Below are positions 19,753 to 28,610 of a DNA stretch of 64,000 bases, piece by piece (within the stretch, counting starts at the first letter, position 1; every line of letters begins with the position of its first letter). The position numbers and the translations under genes are program-made. Source of the stretch: Thermincola carboxydiphila (GTDB lineage: Bacteria; Bacillota; Thermincolia; Thermincolales; UBA2595). The notes under the pieces were generated by a model, which was not told where the DNA came from, ran no database searches, and was given only the letters and a program-made list of their open reading frames with translations. The DNA is taken from positions 1 to 64,000 of the forward strand of contig JAENYP010000004.1 in assembly GCA_016841725.1 (NCBI GenBank), read 5' to 3'.

Positions 19753-20574
19753 TTATTCTCCGATGTCAACTTTACTAACGATAATATCAATAGTTATTAA
19801 TTGTAGTCCAGTTAAGTACTCGATCCGGTTTTTCAACAACTCCTGAACCTGCCTCAGCAGCCGGTGTATGTTATTTCCGAATTTCACCTGAACTGTAAGG
19901 TTAATGCGCACCCCACCCTCGCCCTGTTTCACCAGCGCCTTGCCTACCTTTACCGGAACCCCTGATTCCCGGACTGTTTTCTTTATCAGCATATCGATGA
20001 CATTATCTGCGATACTGATTTTACCAAGCCGGAAATAAGTCGGCCTGACCAGGGTTTTTTCTACGGCCTTTTTGGGTTTGGGCCTGTTTTTTAATCTTAG
20101 CAGAACATGAACCGGATCCAGCAAAAACCCGGAAAAGCTCTTCCTGACTTCGGCAGTGGGGGCAGGAATAATATGTTTACCATAAGTGTTACGCATATAC
20201 CGGGCAACTTTTATATCCTTTTCAGTAGCAATATCTTCAATTGTTATTGTTCTCATTGGTTCAGGCAGTTCCAACCTGTTAGCAATCTTTCTTACCATTT
20301 CTGCTGATGTCCCCAGGATCAACACTTTTGCCGGCTGCAGAGCCTTTAATAACTCAATTGCCTTACCTGCATGATCAGCATCGGTAAACAGCGCAGTCCT
20401 GACCGCGCCCAGCATTGTACTCCGGCTTTTTGCCGAAACCCCTCCCAATATATTGCTTCCTTTAATTATCAAGCCATCATCAATTATGACATCAACCCCG
20501 TGCTCCCCGGCAACAAAAGCAGCCCGATGGCTTTTGCCGGTGCCGCTGGGCCCTACCAGCGCATATACTTCCAT
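19753..20574 (-). CDS. P-loop ATPase fused to an Asp23/Gls24-like domain
   Basis: The 273-residue protein begins with a Walker A motif GPSGTGKS (residues 8-15). A nucleotide-kinase-like domain follows to about residue 165. The C-terminal 100 residues (from about TLVRPTYFRLG) resemble the Asp23/DUF322 fold, with GGVRINLTVQVKFG near residue 215. Related fusions occur in Desulfotomaculum-type genomes with no known role; Asp23 proteins act at the envelope. It has its own promoter (20645-20673) and is a single-gene unit. Confidence 0.75.
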   Translation of the reverse strand: MEVYALVGPSGTGKSHRAAFVAGEHGVDVIIDDGLIIKGSNILGGVSAKSRSTMLGAVRTALFTDADHAGKAIELLKALQPAKVLILGTSAEMVRKIANRLELPEPMRTITIEDIATEKDIKVARYMRNTYGKHIIPAPTAEVRKSFSGFLLDPVHVLLRLKNRPKPKKAVEKTLVRPTYFRLGKISIADNVIDMLIKKTVRESGVPVKVGKALVKQGEGGVRINLTVQVKFGNNIHRLLRQVQELLKNRIEYLTGLQLITIDIIVSKVDIGE

Positions 20575-20644
20575 AGTTGCCCTCCGTTTTCCCCTTATAT
20601 GTAGACTAGTAGTCCTTTGCAGATTATTTTACTGGATTATTTTA

Positions 20645-20673
20645 ATTGTACATTAATTCCTGGTTGTTTACAA
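20645..20673 (-). promoter_or_regulatory. Sigma-A promoter overlapped by an inverted repeat
   Basis: Minus-strand TTGTAA-N17-TACAAT reads toward the P-loop/Asp23-like gene. An inverted repeat GTTTAC-N5-GTAAAC (20666-20682) covers the -35 region and could be an operator. Confidence 0.5.
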
Positions 20674-20720
20674 ACGGTAAACATATTCAGATTAGCATGC
20701 TCCTCTTTTAAGAAAATACG

Positions 20721-20900
20721 CAGGGGCTAAAAACGTGGGCGAGCTAATGAAGATATGGGTAGATGTGTTCCGGAAGGCGGTGTCGGTCGTCCGTCCGGCC
20801 CACGACCCGCGAAGCGGGAGTGGATGCCGGCGGAGACGTAGCCCGCCGTAGGAATTCATCTACCCATATCCATTAGTAGCTTCTTATCGTTTTTAGACGC
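20721..20900. repeat. Long, nearly full-length hairpin element (about 175 nt)
   Basis: The ends are a perfect 9-bp inverted pair, CTAAAAACG (20727-20735) and CGTTTTTAG (20888-20896). Inside lies a 13-bp pair ATATGGGTAGATG/CATCTACCCATAT, then GGCGG/CCGCC, then a GC-rich core with CCCGC-GAA-GCGGG at the tip. It sits directly after the oxidoreductase operon (last stop at 20904). No reading frame fills it. It may be a MITE-like insertion, a structured RNA or an elaborate terminator. Confidence 0.65.
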
Positions 20901-20903
20901 TAC

Positions 20904-21149
20904 TTATTTATTTTTTTCCACCGTAATCGCACAGTCCGGGCATACATTTGCACAAATACCGCAAGCGATACATTGATCCATATCGGGTTGGATTGTAGGT
21001 GTCCCATATACACCGAGCTGGTCTGACCACTTCAGGCAGTCTTTGGGGCACTTTTCGACACAAAGCCCACAACCCTTGCACAATCCGGGGAAAACAGTCC
21101 AGGAACCTTTTTCTCCTTCATGGGAGAAGGTCTTTAATGCAACGTTCAC
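20904..21149 (-). CDS. 2-oxoacid:ferredoxin oxidoreductase, ferredoxin-type delta subunit
   Basis: The 81-residue protein has two [4Fe-4S] motifs, CKGCGLCVEKCP and CIACGICANVCP. It carries electrons from the TPP subunit to external ferredoxin. I start at GTG 21149, preceded by AAGGAGGT at 8 nt. A TTG further upstream overlaps the gamma gene and has no site. It is the last gene of the four-gene operon. Confidence 0.9.
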   Translation of the reverse strand: MNVALKTFSHEGEKGSWTVFPGLCKGCGLCVEKCPKDCLKWSDQLGVYGTPTIQPDMDQCIACGICANVCPDCAITVEKNK

Positions 21150-21165
21150 AGTACTTACCTCCTTG

Positions 21166-21732
21166 TTATTGGGCCTTTTCCACAAGTTCCATCCCCCGGG
21201 TAATAGCCTTAAAGTTAAGCTCCCTCAGTTTAGGGTTCTGTTCAAATTTATATCCGAGTTTCTTTTCAATGGCAGCACGGGCCTGGTCTTCGGAAACAAC
21301 ATTTGTAGCCTTGATGACAGCCCCCATGATTATGATATTAAATACGCGCGGGTGCAGCTCTGATCTTGATGTTTCCACAGCGGGAATCGCTAAGATACGT
21401 CCTGCATTTCGGGGGATATCGTTTTCAATCCCTTCGATGGAGCTGTCATAAACAAAAGTGGTATTGCCGTCAACATACTGACTGGTCCTTCTTACTGCAC
21501 GGTCACTCAAAGCAACAACTATATCCGCTGTCTGAAACTTGGGAGACCCGATTTTTTCGTCTCCTATCTGAAGAAACGCCACGGAAACCCCGCCCCTCTG
21601 TTCAACCCCGAAGTTCGGTATATAGAGCGCTTCCCTTCCTTCTTCATTGGCTGCTTCAGCAATTATTTGAGCTACTGATTGAACACCTTGTCCACCTTCC
21701 CCGGCCAAGGCAATTTTGACTGCTTTTGCCAC
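21166..21732 (-). CDS. 2-oxoacid:ferredoxin oxidoreductase, gamma subunit
   Basis: This 188-residue gamma domain begins with GEGGQGVQS, and FGVEQRGGVSVAFLQ near residue 42 is typical of the family. It is needed for CoA binding in four-subunit pyruvate, 2-oxoglutarate and 2-oxoisovalerate oxidoreductases. It lies 2 nt after the beta gene. Confidence 0.92.
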   Translation of the reverse strand: MAKAVKIALAGEGGQGVQSVAQIIAEAANEEGREALYIPNFGVEQRGGVSVAFLQIGDEKIGSPKFQTADIVVALSDRAVRRTSQYVDGNTTFVYDSSIEGIENDIPRNAGRILAIPAVETSRSELHPRVFNIIIMGAVIKATNVVSEDQARAAIEKKLGYKFEQNPKLRELNFKAITRGMELVEKAQ

Positions 21733-21734
21733 GA

Positions 21735-22487
21735 CTATTCATCCCCCTTTTCAGCAGGGTTCTTGAGTTCGCCTACTTTAAAGTACTTTGGCATCTCTTG
21801 TTCAACAAATGCCCATGTATCCTTGGCATTAGTCCTCCAGTTGGTAGGACAGCTGGCCAGCGCCTCCACAAACGAAAAACCATTTCCGGCCAACTGGTTT
21901 TCCAGGGCCTTTTTCAGGTAACTCTTAAGCTGTTTGAGGTTGGCAATTGTTCCCCTGGCTACATAGGCACCGTCTCGGGTAATGGCCGCTACCATTTCCG
22001 GCCCCTGGGTAGGATATCCTGACTGTTCCACATCCCTGCCATAAGGGGTGGTTTCAGTTTTCATTCCAGGTAGTGTTGTTGGTGCCATTTGGCCGCCGGT
22101 CATAGCGTAATTGCAGTTATTGACAAGAATAGCGGTGATTTTCTCATTCCTTGCCGCCGCATTAACCAAGTGCTGGGATCCAATGGCATACCCGCCTCCA
22201 TCACCCATGTATGCAATACATATAACATCAGGGTTAGCCCTCTTAACACCTGTCATTACCGGAGTGGTCCTGCCATGGTGTGTCTGTACGGTATCTACAT
22301 TGAAAAAGTCCCAGGCCAGCAGGGAACAGCCGATATCACAGCCGAAGGCAACCTTATCCTGGATTCCCAGTTCATCAATAGCCTCTCCAAGGGCCTTTAG
22401 CACCAGGCCATGCCCACAACCCGGGCAAAATTTATGGGGTTTAGATTCAAGACGCCAGCTTTTAGGCATCTGTGGTAATGTACTCAT
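21735..22487 (-). CDS. 2-oxoacid:ferredoxin oxidoreductase, beta (TPP) subunit
   Basis: This 250-residue subunit has CPGCGHG near residue 22 and a thiamine-diphosphate motif beginning GDGGGYAIG near residue 94 and ending NNCNYAMTGGQ. It performs the decarboxylation step. The family includes 2-oxoglutarate and branched-chain enzymes; the sequence alone does not settle the substrate. The full set may make or use succinyl-CoA with reduced ferredoxin. Confidence 0.93.
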   Translation of the reverse strand: MSTLPQMPKSWRLESKPHKFCPGCGHGLVLKALGEAIDELGIQDKVAFGCDIGCSLLAWDFFNVDTVQTHHGRTTPVMTGVKRANPDVICIAYMGDGGGYAIGSQHLVNAAARNEKITAILVNNCNYAMTGGQMAPTTLPGMKTETTPYGRDVEQSGYPTQGPEMVAAITRDGAYVARGTIANLKQLKSYLKKALENQLAGNGFSFVEALASCPTNWRTNAKDTWAFVEQEMPKYFKVGELKNPAEKGDE

Positions 22488-22508
22488 TTTCTCTATTGCC
22501 TCCCTTCC

Positions 22509-23591
22509 CTAAAGCACTCCTTTGACTTTGGCCACTATTTCTTCTGATGTGATTCCAACCCCCGGTTTATAGAGGGTTTCCACATTTACGGTGGAACCGA
22601 AGATGCTTTCTTTGGCCAATTTAGCCATTTGCCCGAAAGCGGACTCAACAAACAACAGGGTTTTTGTCTTATCAGCAACTGACCTTAACTGGTCAGCAGG
22701 GAAAGGACGCAGTGTTACCGGTCTGAAGAAGCCGGCTTTCAGCCCCTCCTGGCGCAGTTCCTGTACAGCTACTTTGGCAGCCCTGGCAACAACGCCGTGG
22801 CTGACAACAACAATATCAGCATCATCACAGTCGAATTCCTGATACTCCGTAACCTCCGGGGCACATTTCTGGTAATCTTCCATATATCCGGTGAGAACCT
22901 CAAACAGTTCTTCCTCGGTGTTATATGTATTTCGCACATGGACGGGTTCTTTTACGCCATTGACCGCAGGCTTTCCAATGGTAGCCTCAGGCTGGATCAA
23001 TTTAACGCCCTTTTCTTCAGGGTCATAGATTTTAAGTGATTCACGCATTTTCGCCTGATAGCCATCAGCCAGCACAAAGGTCGGGAACCGGTATTTCCAG
23101 GCTGTGTTAAATGCCTTTATGGTGTAATCAAACAATTCCTGGTGTGTTGAAGTCGAATAAACAATCCTGAAACCTTCCCCATTACCCCCAAAGGTAGTCA
23201 TGGTGACTTCCTGCTGAGAATAAATAACGGTAGCAGTAGAAGGACCCCCTCTCTGCTGGATAACTACCACAGATGGAATGCGCATCATTTCAGCCATGGA
23301 CAGTGGTTCTTGCATTAATGTATTACCGGGTCCGGCAGTAGCTGTAAAAGCTTTTCGCCCTGAGAGTACTCCCCCCAAAGTAGTAAAGCCGGCAGACAGT
23401 TCATCTTCGGTCTGCAAAAATTTCCTCCCAAATTTGGGCGCCATCCGTGTCCAGTAATGCATAATTTCATTTTGTGGTGTGATCGGATACCCGTACATTA
23501 TGTCGGCTTTAGCAGCCAGGGCAGCCCAGGCAACAACTTCGTTACCGGTCATAAAGACTCGTTTCTCCCCCTGGATGGGCTTTTCGGACAT
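22509..23591 (-). CDS. 2-oxoacid:ferredoxin oxidoreductase, alpha subunit
   Basis: This 360-residue subunit binds the pyrimidine side of TPP. Typical segments are GYPITPQNEIMHYW near residue 36 and GPGNTLMQEPLSMAE near residue 84. The first ATG (23591) follows AGGAGG at 11 nt; a GTG at 23603 overlaps that site. Operon order alpha-beta-gamma-delta matches the Vor/Kor type. Confidence 0.92.
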   Translation of the reverse strand: MSEKPIQGEKRVFMTGNEVVAWAALAAKADIMYGYPITPQNEIMHYWTRMAPKFGRKFLQTEDELSAGFTTLGGVLSGRKAFTATAGPGNTLMQEPLSMAEMMRIPSVVVIQQRGGPSTATVIYSQQEVTMTTFGGNGEGFRIVYSTSTHQELFDYTIKAFNTAWKYRFPTFVLADGYQAKMRESLKIYDPEEKGVKLIQPEATIGKPAVNGVKEPVHVRNTYNTEEELFEVLTGYMEDYQKCAPEVTEYQEFDCDDADIVVVSHGVVARAAKVAVQELRQEGLKAGFFRPVTLRPFPADQLRSVADKTKTLLFVESAFGQMAKLAKESIFGSTVNVETLYKPGVGITSEEIVAKVKGVL

Positions 23592-23653
23592 TAGAATTAA
23601 CACCTCCTGAAGTTAACACCTTTAATTTTATTATAAATGGGAAATCCTTTCTT

Positions 23654-24319
23654 TTACCAAAACGCATCCGCCATATAGCGGGTCAGAAAACGGATTGGAT
23701 TGCCCAGATAATCAGTTTCACGGGTTACCTCGTTTTTTAACTTAATGTCCATGTAAGTGGCTATCACAGGGAGATTCAGCATCCCTGCAGCGGCGGAAAC
23801 AATTCCCGAGCCTTCCTGGACAAAATCTACGGTTGTCTCATCACCCAAGTGGGAATTATTAATCAGACCGTCTACCGGTCCCAATTCCCTAACATAATTT
23901 ACTATATCATCAACAGAAGCAGTCATCGGCCTTCCCACATTGAGAACCACATAAATCTTAAGATCTGATTCGAACGCTCCTTCAATAAGGTTAAGTATCT
24001 TGACCCCTTCAACACCATAGCCGATATCGAGAATGATATCCCCCGGTCTCCTGAGCACCCAGCGCATTTCAGGTTTAAGCGTGCTTCCCGCTTCTCCCAG
24101 TCCCACGGTTTCACTGGTTTCCCAGGCAACCACATCGATGCCCATTTCCAAAAGCTTTTTTCTGATAGGACGGAGTGTATAAAACGGTTCCACCAGGTCA
24201 AGGTCGGTAATGGTAACCCTGCGTCCGGTATTATGTAATTCTATCGCCCTGTTAACAGCAATTTCACTTTTACCGCTGGCATATTCACCAATATAGGATT
24301 CTAAAATTCTATCCTCTAT
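23654..24319 (-). CDS. P-loop nucleotide-binding protein with a non-standard start codon
   Basis: A continuous frame encodes GEYASGKS (Walker A) followed by ITDLDLVEPFYTLRP and a GYGVEGVKIL segment, a MinD/CobQ-like NTPase fold of about 220 residues. No ATG, GTG or TTG precedes the Walker motif in this frame. Candidate starts are ATA at 24319, 6 nt after GGGGGG, or ATT at 24307 after GAGG. A start at the GTG at 24193 would cut off the P-loop. It ends 62 nt before the oxidoreductase operon and may be its first gene. The role is unknown. Confidence 0.7.
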   Translation of the reverse strand: MEDRILESYIGEYASGKSEIAVNRAIELHNTGRRVTITDLDLVEPFYTLRPIRKKLLEMGIDVVAWETSETVGLGEAGSTLKPEMRWVLRRPGDIILDIGYGVEGVKILNLIEGAFESDLKIYVVLNVGRPMTASVDDIVNYVRELGPVDGLINNSHLGDETTVDFVQEGSGIVSAAAGMLNLPVIATYMDIKLKNEVTRETDYLGNPIRFLTRYMADAFW

Positions 24320-24396
24320 GGGGATCCCCCCAAACCTATTTCTTCTTATTATATATAATATAAAACAAAATTATCAAAAAATGAACTTGCTTTATG

Positions 24397-24430
24397 ATAA
24401 AAAAATAAAAGCTTGTACCTGAAGCAGGTT
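24397..24430 (-). terminator. Intrinsic terminator after bofA
   Basis: A short inverted repeat ACCTG-CTT-CAGGT (24417-24429) is followed on the minus strand by a T-rich tract. The rest of 24320-24544 is AT-rich with no gene seen. Confidence 0.45.
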
Positions 24431-24544
24431 CAATCAGCAAAATTGAATCGCCCCTAAGCCTTCATAAATAATAGTATACTAAATGGGTTTATCGTAGTCA
24501 AGCTAAATTATTCCGTTTTCGGCAAGTAACCTACAAATTTCTCA

Positions 24545-24811
24545 TTATTTCACAATAATCTGTTGAATTACTATTAATAATACTATTCCAGGAATGCCGA
24601 GAAACCCTGCCGTTAAGGCTGTGACCGGATTGAGGGGTATATGCAAACTTAAAAATGCTCCAAAATAATTTACTACCCAGAGGACCAGTCCCCCAACTAT
24701 TCCATTAACAAGCAGTTTCATAATCAGTTTGATAGGAACAACCATCACTCTTCCTACCAGGTAAAGCAGCAGCAGTCCAAGAACAAATGCAATGACAATA
24801 TTCAGTTCCAT
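24545..24811 (-). CDS. bofA: BofA-like pro-sigma-K processing inhibitor
   Basis: This 88-residue, highly hydrophobic protein has two or three membrane helices and the conserved VNGIVGGLVLWVVN and ALTAGFLGIPGI segments. In Bacillus, BofA holds the SpoIVFB protease inactive in the forespore membrane until sigma-K is needed. The ATG at 24811 follows GGGAGGTG. Its place beside the DUF2508 gene and downstream of recR matches Bacillus gene order and indicates a spore former. Confidence 0.9.
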   Translation of the reverse strand: MELNIVIAFVLGLLLLYLVGRVMVVPIKLIMKLLVNGIVGGLVLWVVNYFGAFLSLHIPLNPVTALTAGFLGIPGIVLLIVIQQIIVK

Positions 24812-24869
24812 ATTATCACCTCCCAACCAGGTTTACAGTCTAGCCTTATCTGGTTCTCTGCAAATTATT

Positions 24870-25178
24870 CTATTCCAGTATACCTTTAGGCACATCCAGG
24901 GTTATTTTTTCATTCCGGGCCTTTTTTATCAGGTAAGCATATTTTTTTTCTGCGGCATTAACATGAAAAATGGCATAATCAACCATATCCTCTTCAATAG
25001 GATAGTTGAAGTTCGCCAGGGCATGGACCCATTCCCGATGAGCCTCCTTAACCTGATCTATAAGCTCCGGCTGCTGGCGGAGCGGTCGTTCCCGGGCATG
25101 TCCGACTTCAAAAAAAACTATAATCCTACTTAGTGCTTTCCCACTTATTTGTCTGACTTTAACGAGTATATTACTCAT
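24870..25178 (-). CDS. DUF2508 (YaaL-like) family protein
   Basis: This 102-residue soluble protein is rich in charged residues, with the segment EAHREWVHALANFNY near residue 47 and YAYLIKKARNEK near the end. Its neighbour bofA and the nearby recR-ybaB-dnaX set match the Bacillus yaaL position. Function is unknown. The ATG at 25178 follows GGGAGG. Confidence 0.8.
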   Translation of the reverse strand: MSNILVKVRQISGKALSRIIVFFEVGHARERPLRQQPELIDQVKEAHREWVHALANFNYPIEEDMVDYAIFHVNAAEKKYAYLIKKARNEKITLDVPKGILE

Positions 25179-25268
25179 AAACAACCTCCCCTCCGGTATT
25201 AATAAAATATATTGAAGGGGGGTTCATGTTATTCATCTTTTTTTAGAACCCAGGGACATGTTATTCTT

Positions 25269-26414
25269 TCACAGGCAAGTCTGCTGCTTCACCTGTAAAT
25301 CAACAAAATGTTCAAACAAAACATTATAAACCCGTTCCATCAGGTTCGGATCAACTCCCTTACGAAGCGCATTCTGCCTGACTCTTTCCAGAACTTCCTG
25401 TTCCCGTTTTTTGTCCTTTACAGCCTGAATCCCTTGTTTCAGACTGCCAATCAGAGAAACCATCTGTGTTCTCTGGGCAAGCAGGTCAACAATCTGGTAA
25501 TCGATGATATCAATGTTTTGTCTCAATTCATCGACTGACGGGACCGGCTGATCTTCAGACCGTTTGTCGCCCCTGCCGGCGCTCCCCCATACAGGATAGC
25601 AGCCAAGTATCCTAAATGATGCCGACATATCCTTTACCGCCTGGAGACAATCTTTAGTCACAGAGTCTTCAAGGTTACCTGCAAAATCTATAAAGAACAG
25701 GTATTCACCGAGCCTTCTTTTAGCGGGCCTGGATTCTATCCGGGTCAGGTTAATATTGTTTAAAGCAAATTCCTTCAATACCTGATACAGGCCGCCGGGC
25801 CTGTCAGTGATGGATATAACCAGAGAAATTTTGCCTACTCCTGCCGCAGCAGGATTCTCCTGTCTTGACAACATAACAAACCTGGTGCAGTTTTCCTTAC
25901 AGTCATGGATGTCTGCATCTATAATTTCCAGGCCGTATTTTACGGATGCCACTCCATTGCCAATTGCCGCAACACAGTCCCCGTGGCCGGCCGCTACCCG
26001 GGCAGCTTCTGCCGTACTGCCAACCTCATAGACAGATGCCTGGGGCAAGTATTCTGTAAGGTAATTTCGGCACTGGGCTAATGCCTGGGGATGGGAAATT
26101 ACTGCAGTAATAGCCCCCTTTTTTGTACCCCGCCTTGCCAGCAGGTTGTGCCTGATGGGCAGAATAATTTCACCTGTAATTTTTAACTCCGGGGCCGTCA
26201 TCATCAGGTCAAGTGTGATATTAACAGTCCCTTCTGTGGAGTTCTCCAGGGGAACTAATCCATAAGTTATTTCACCGGCCAGTAATGCTAAAATAACCCG
26301 GTCAATTCCAGAGTAGGGCACAGCCTTTTCTTTGCTGCTGCCCTCCAGATAAACTGAAAGCGCTTCTTCACAATAGGTACCCTCCGGCCCTAGATATCCG
26401 TATTTTTCTGCCAT
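25269..26414 (-). CDS. pheA: Bifunctional prephenate dehydratase-ACT-chorismate mutase
   Basis: The 381-residue protein makes phenylpyruvate. Residues 1-180 are a prephenate dehydratase domain starting GYLGPEGTYCEEA, with the ENSTEGTVN motif near 57 and CTRFVML near 176. An ACT domain with ESRP for phenylalanine feedback follows at about 195-275. A C-terminal AroQ chorismate mutase domain occupies about 290-375 (VDELRQNIDIIDYQIVDLL). The mutase is at the C-terminus, the reverse of the enterobacterial order. It is co-transcribed after aroF, 16 nt apart, under the T-box leader at 27472-27882. Confidence 0.92.
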   Translation of the reverse strand: MAEKYGYLGPEGTYCEEALSVYLEGSSKEKAVPYSGIDRVILALLAGEITYGLVPLENSTEGTVNITLDLMMTAPELKITGEIILPIRHNLLARRGTKKGAITAVISHPQALAQCRNYLTEYLPQASVYEVGSTAEAARVAAGHGDCVAAIGNGVASVKYGLEIIDADIHDCKENCTRFVMLSRQENPAAAGVGKISLVISITDRPGGLYQVLKEFALNNINLTRIESRPAKRRLGEYLFFIDFAGNLEDSVTKDCLQAVKDMSASFRILGCYPVWGSAGRGDKRSEDQPVPSVDELRQNIDIIDYQIVDLLAQRTQMVSLIGSLKQGIQAVKDKKREQEVLERVRQNALRKGVDPNLMERVYNVLFEHFVDLQVKQQTCL

Positions 26415-26430
26415 TGATATGTTTCTCCTT

Positions 26431-27444
26431 TCAAATGTCTCTGCCTACCGCGTGGGCTACCGGACGCAGCTCTTTCATAAGGAGCCTGAAATTTTCCGGT
26501 GTCAGTGACTGGGGACCGTCACACAGGGCCTTAACCGGATCTGGATGAACCTCTATCAGCAAACCGTCAGCCCCGACCGCAACAGCGCCCTTGGACAGCG
26601 GCGGTACGAGCCGCCATTCACCTGTGGCATGGCTCGGGTCAACAATAACCGGAAGATGACTCAACTGCTTGATTAATGGCACGGCGCTCAGATCAAGGGT
26701 ATTCCTGGTATAGTTTTCAAAAGTGCGGATACCCCTTTCACATAATATTACATTATAGTTCCCTTCTGACATTATGTACTCTGCAGCCATTAACCATTCC
26801 TCCATGGTGGCTGACAGCCCCCTTTTCAGAACCACAGGCTTGCTGATTCTGCCGGCAGCCTTCAACAGCTGGAAATTCTGCATGTTTCGGGCCCCGATTT
26901 GAATAATGTCCACATAATTTACAGCCAGGCCAAGGCTCTTTTCGTCGATAACCTCGGTAATAGTTGCCAGTCCGGTTTCTCTCCCAGCCTCAGCCAGGAG
27001 CTGCAGGCCATCCTCTTCCATGCCCTGGAAGCTGTAGGGCGAGGTCCTGGGTTTATAGGTTCCCCCTCTGATAGCCCTGGCTCCTGCCTCCGCAACCAAC
27101 CGGGCAGTTTCCATCAGCTGCTCCCTGCTCTCTACAGCACACGGCCCGGCAATAACTGTAATCTCTTTAGCGCCAATATTAAAATCCTTCACCCTTATCA
27201 CTGTATCCTCAGGTTTAACATCCCTGCCAACCAATTTGAACGGCTTCATAATAGGGACCAGTTTTTCAACTCCGGGCATAATCTCTATCCCCGAATTCAG
27301 AATCTGTTTACGGTCACCGATTGCACCAATAACCAGGCGCTCAACACCCCTTATGAGGTGGGTCTTAAAGCCCAGTTCCTCCAGTCTATTGTCAACTGCC
27401 TCAACCTGTTCTTCAGTTGCCCGCAAATCCATCACAACAATCAT
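26431..27444 (-). CDS. aroF: 3-deoxy-7-phosphoheptulonate synthase (type I beta)
   Basis: This 337-residue enzyme commits carbon to the shikimate pathway. An N-terminal ferredoxin/ACT-like regulatory domain (1-70) precedes the barrel, with [11 protein letters not shown] near residue 98, [15 protein letters not shown] near 130 and DPSHATGEW near 265. Type I beta enzymes of this form are common in Firmicutes. It is the first gene of the aroF-pheA pair, and the Phe T-box leader ends close to its ATG. Confidence 0.94.
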   Translation of the reverse strand: MIVVMDLRATEEQVEAVDNRLEELGFKTHLIRGVERLVIGAIGDRKQILNSGIEIMPGVEKLVPIMKPFKLVGRDVKPEDTVIRVKDFNIGAKEITVIAGPCAVESREQLMETARLVAEAGARAIRGGTYKPRTSPYSFQGMEEDGLQLLAEAGRETGLATITEVIDEKSLGLAVNYVDIIQIGARNMQNFQLLKAAGRISKPVVLKRGLSATMEEWLMAAEYIMSEGNYNVILCERGIRTFENYTRNTLDLSAVPLIKQLSHLPVIVDPSHATGEWRLVPPLSKGAVAVGADGLLIEVHPDPVKALCDGPQSLTPENFRLLMKELRPVAHAVGRDI

Positions 27445-27471
27445 GTTATTTCCCCCTTAAGTTTTAGTAAA

Positions 27472-27545
27472 TAAAAAAAGCCCTCGCCCCACAACGGGAC
27501 GAAAGCCTTCACTTCCGCGATACCACCCGGATTGTTACAACCGTT
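27472..27545 (-). promoter_or_regulatory. Second (gene-proximal) T-box/antiterminator-terminator module
   Basis: The T-box core GGGTGGTATCGCGG (27515-27528) is followed by a GC-rich terminator stem (27480-27509) and a T7 run. It duplicates the module at 27588-27640 but has no stem I of its own that I can find. Confidence 0.75.
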
Positions 27546-27587
27546 ATTTCCAAAATTTGAGCCACCGCGTTTTTATGAATAGAAAGC

Positions 27588-27882
27588 AAAAAAGCCTTCA
27601 TCCATAAAGGGACGAAAGCCTGGTTCCGCGATACCACCCAATTTGGTTACAACTGTAACCCGCTCATTGCAGGTACGAGATTCGGCTGCCGGGTGCCGGC
27701 TGCTTATCTGATACCCTCTTCCTGATAACGGTGGAGTTCCGGCCTGGTCTACTCACGATTAAATAATCTTTTCAACCGACAGCTCGGGAGGGAATTTGGG
27801 CCTGACCATATCTTAAGGGGCTTTCAGTCCATGGCCCCTCTTCCCTGTCAAGACAGGTACTCAGCTTACTTATCTCCGTCAA
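27588..27882 (-). promoter_or_regulatory. T-box riboswitch, phenylalanine-type specifier
   Basis: A complete T-box leader is present: stem I region from about 27882, a candidate specifier codon UUC (complement at 27792-27794), the conserved CACCGTTA segment near 27730, the T-box core GGGTGGTATCGCGG (27626-27639) and a terminator with T6 (27588-27622). Uncharged tRNA-Phe should promote readthrough into aroF-pheA. UUC is read by position relative to the conserved flanks, not by modelling. Confidence 0.85.
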
Positions 27883-27996
27883 TGCTTTTAAATATAATTA
27901 TGTATTGGATATTTTAGCACACATTCAGGCATATGTAAATATTAATTTGAAATAACCTTATGGAAATTTCCGGAATCGCGCCCTAAAATTTTGCGG

Positions 27997-28596
27997 CTAT
28001 AATTCCCGGCGCCCCTCAAATGCTTTAGAGAGGGTCACCTGATCAGCATATTCCAGGTCTCCCCCAACCGGCAGCCCATGAGCAATCCGGGTAACCTTTA
28101 TGCCAAGCGGCTTAATCAGCCTTGCCAGGTACATTGCCGTAGCCTCACCCTCGATGTTAGGATTGGTGGCGACAATTATTTCCGCGACATTACTATCCTT
28201 AAGCCTCTCCATCAGTTCTCTTACCTTTAGCTGGTCAGGCCCGATTCCCTCCATAGGTGAAATCGTCCCCTGGAGCACATGATACAACCCCTTATATTCA
28301 CCGGTACGCTCAATAGCCACAACATCACGCGGTTCTTCGACTACACAGATAATGGTTCTGTTGCGGGACGGGTTTTGACACATCCGGCACGGGTCTTCAT
28401 CTGTTAGGTTGCTGCACACAGAGCAGTACCTGATTTTTTCCCTGGCCTCGATAATCGCTCCGGCAAGTTCCTTGGACTCCCGGACATCGGAATTAAGGAG
28501 GTGAAAAGCCAGCCGTTGGGCCGTCTTGGGCCCTATGCCGGGCAGCTTCCCAAGCTGTTCAATAAGTCTGGCCACCGGCTCTGCATAATACAGCAA
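27997..28596 (-). CDS. recR: Recombination mediator protein RecR
   Basis: This 199-residue protein has a helix-hairpin-helix ([17 protein letters not shown]), a four-cysteine zinc finger ([16 protein letters not shown], residues 57-72) and a TOPRIM domain ([13 protein letters not shown]). It acts with RecF and RecO in loading RecA. It follows ybaB by 14 nt. Confidence 0.97.
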   Translation of the reverse strand: MLYYAEPVARLIEQLGKLPGIGPKTAQRLAFHLLNSDVRESKELAGAIIEAREKIRYCSVCSNLTDEDPCRMCQNPSRNRTIICVVEEPRDVVAIERTGEYKGLYHVLQGTISPMEGIGPDQLKVRELMERLKDSNVAEIIVATNPNIEGEATAMYLARLIKPLGIKVTRIAHGLPVGGDLEYADQVTLSKAFEGRREL

Positions 28597-28610
28597 ATAA
28601 TGTCACCTGC

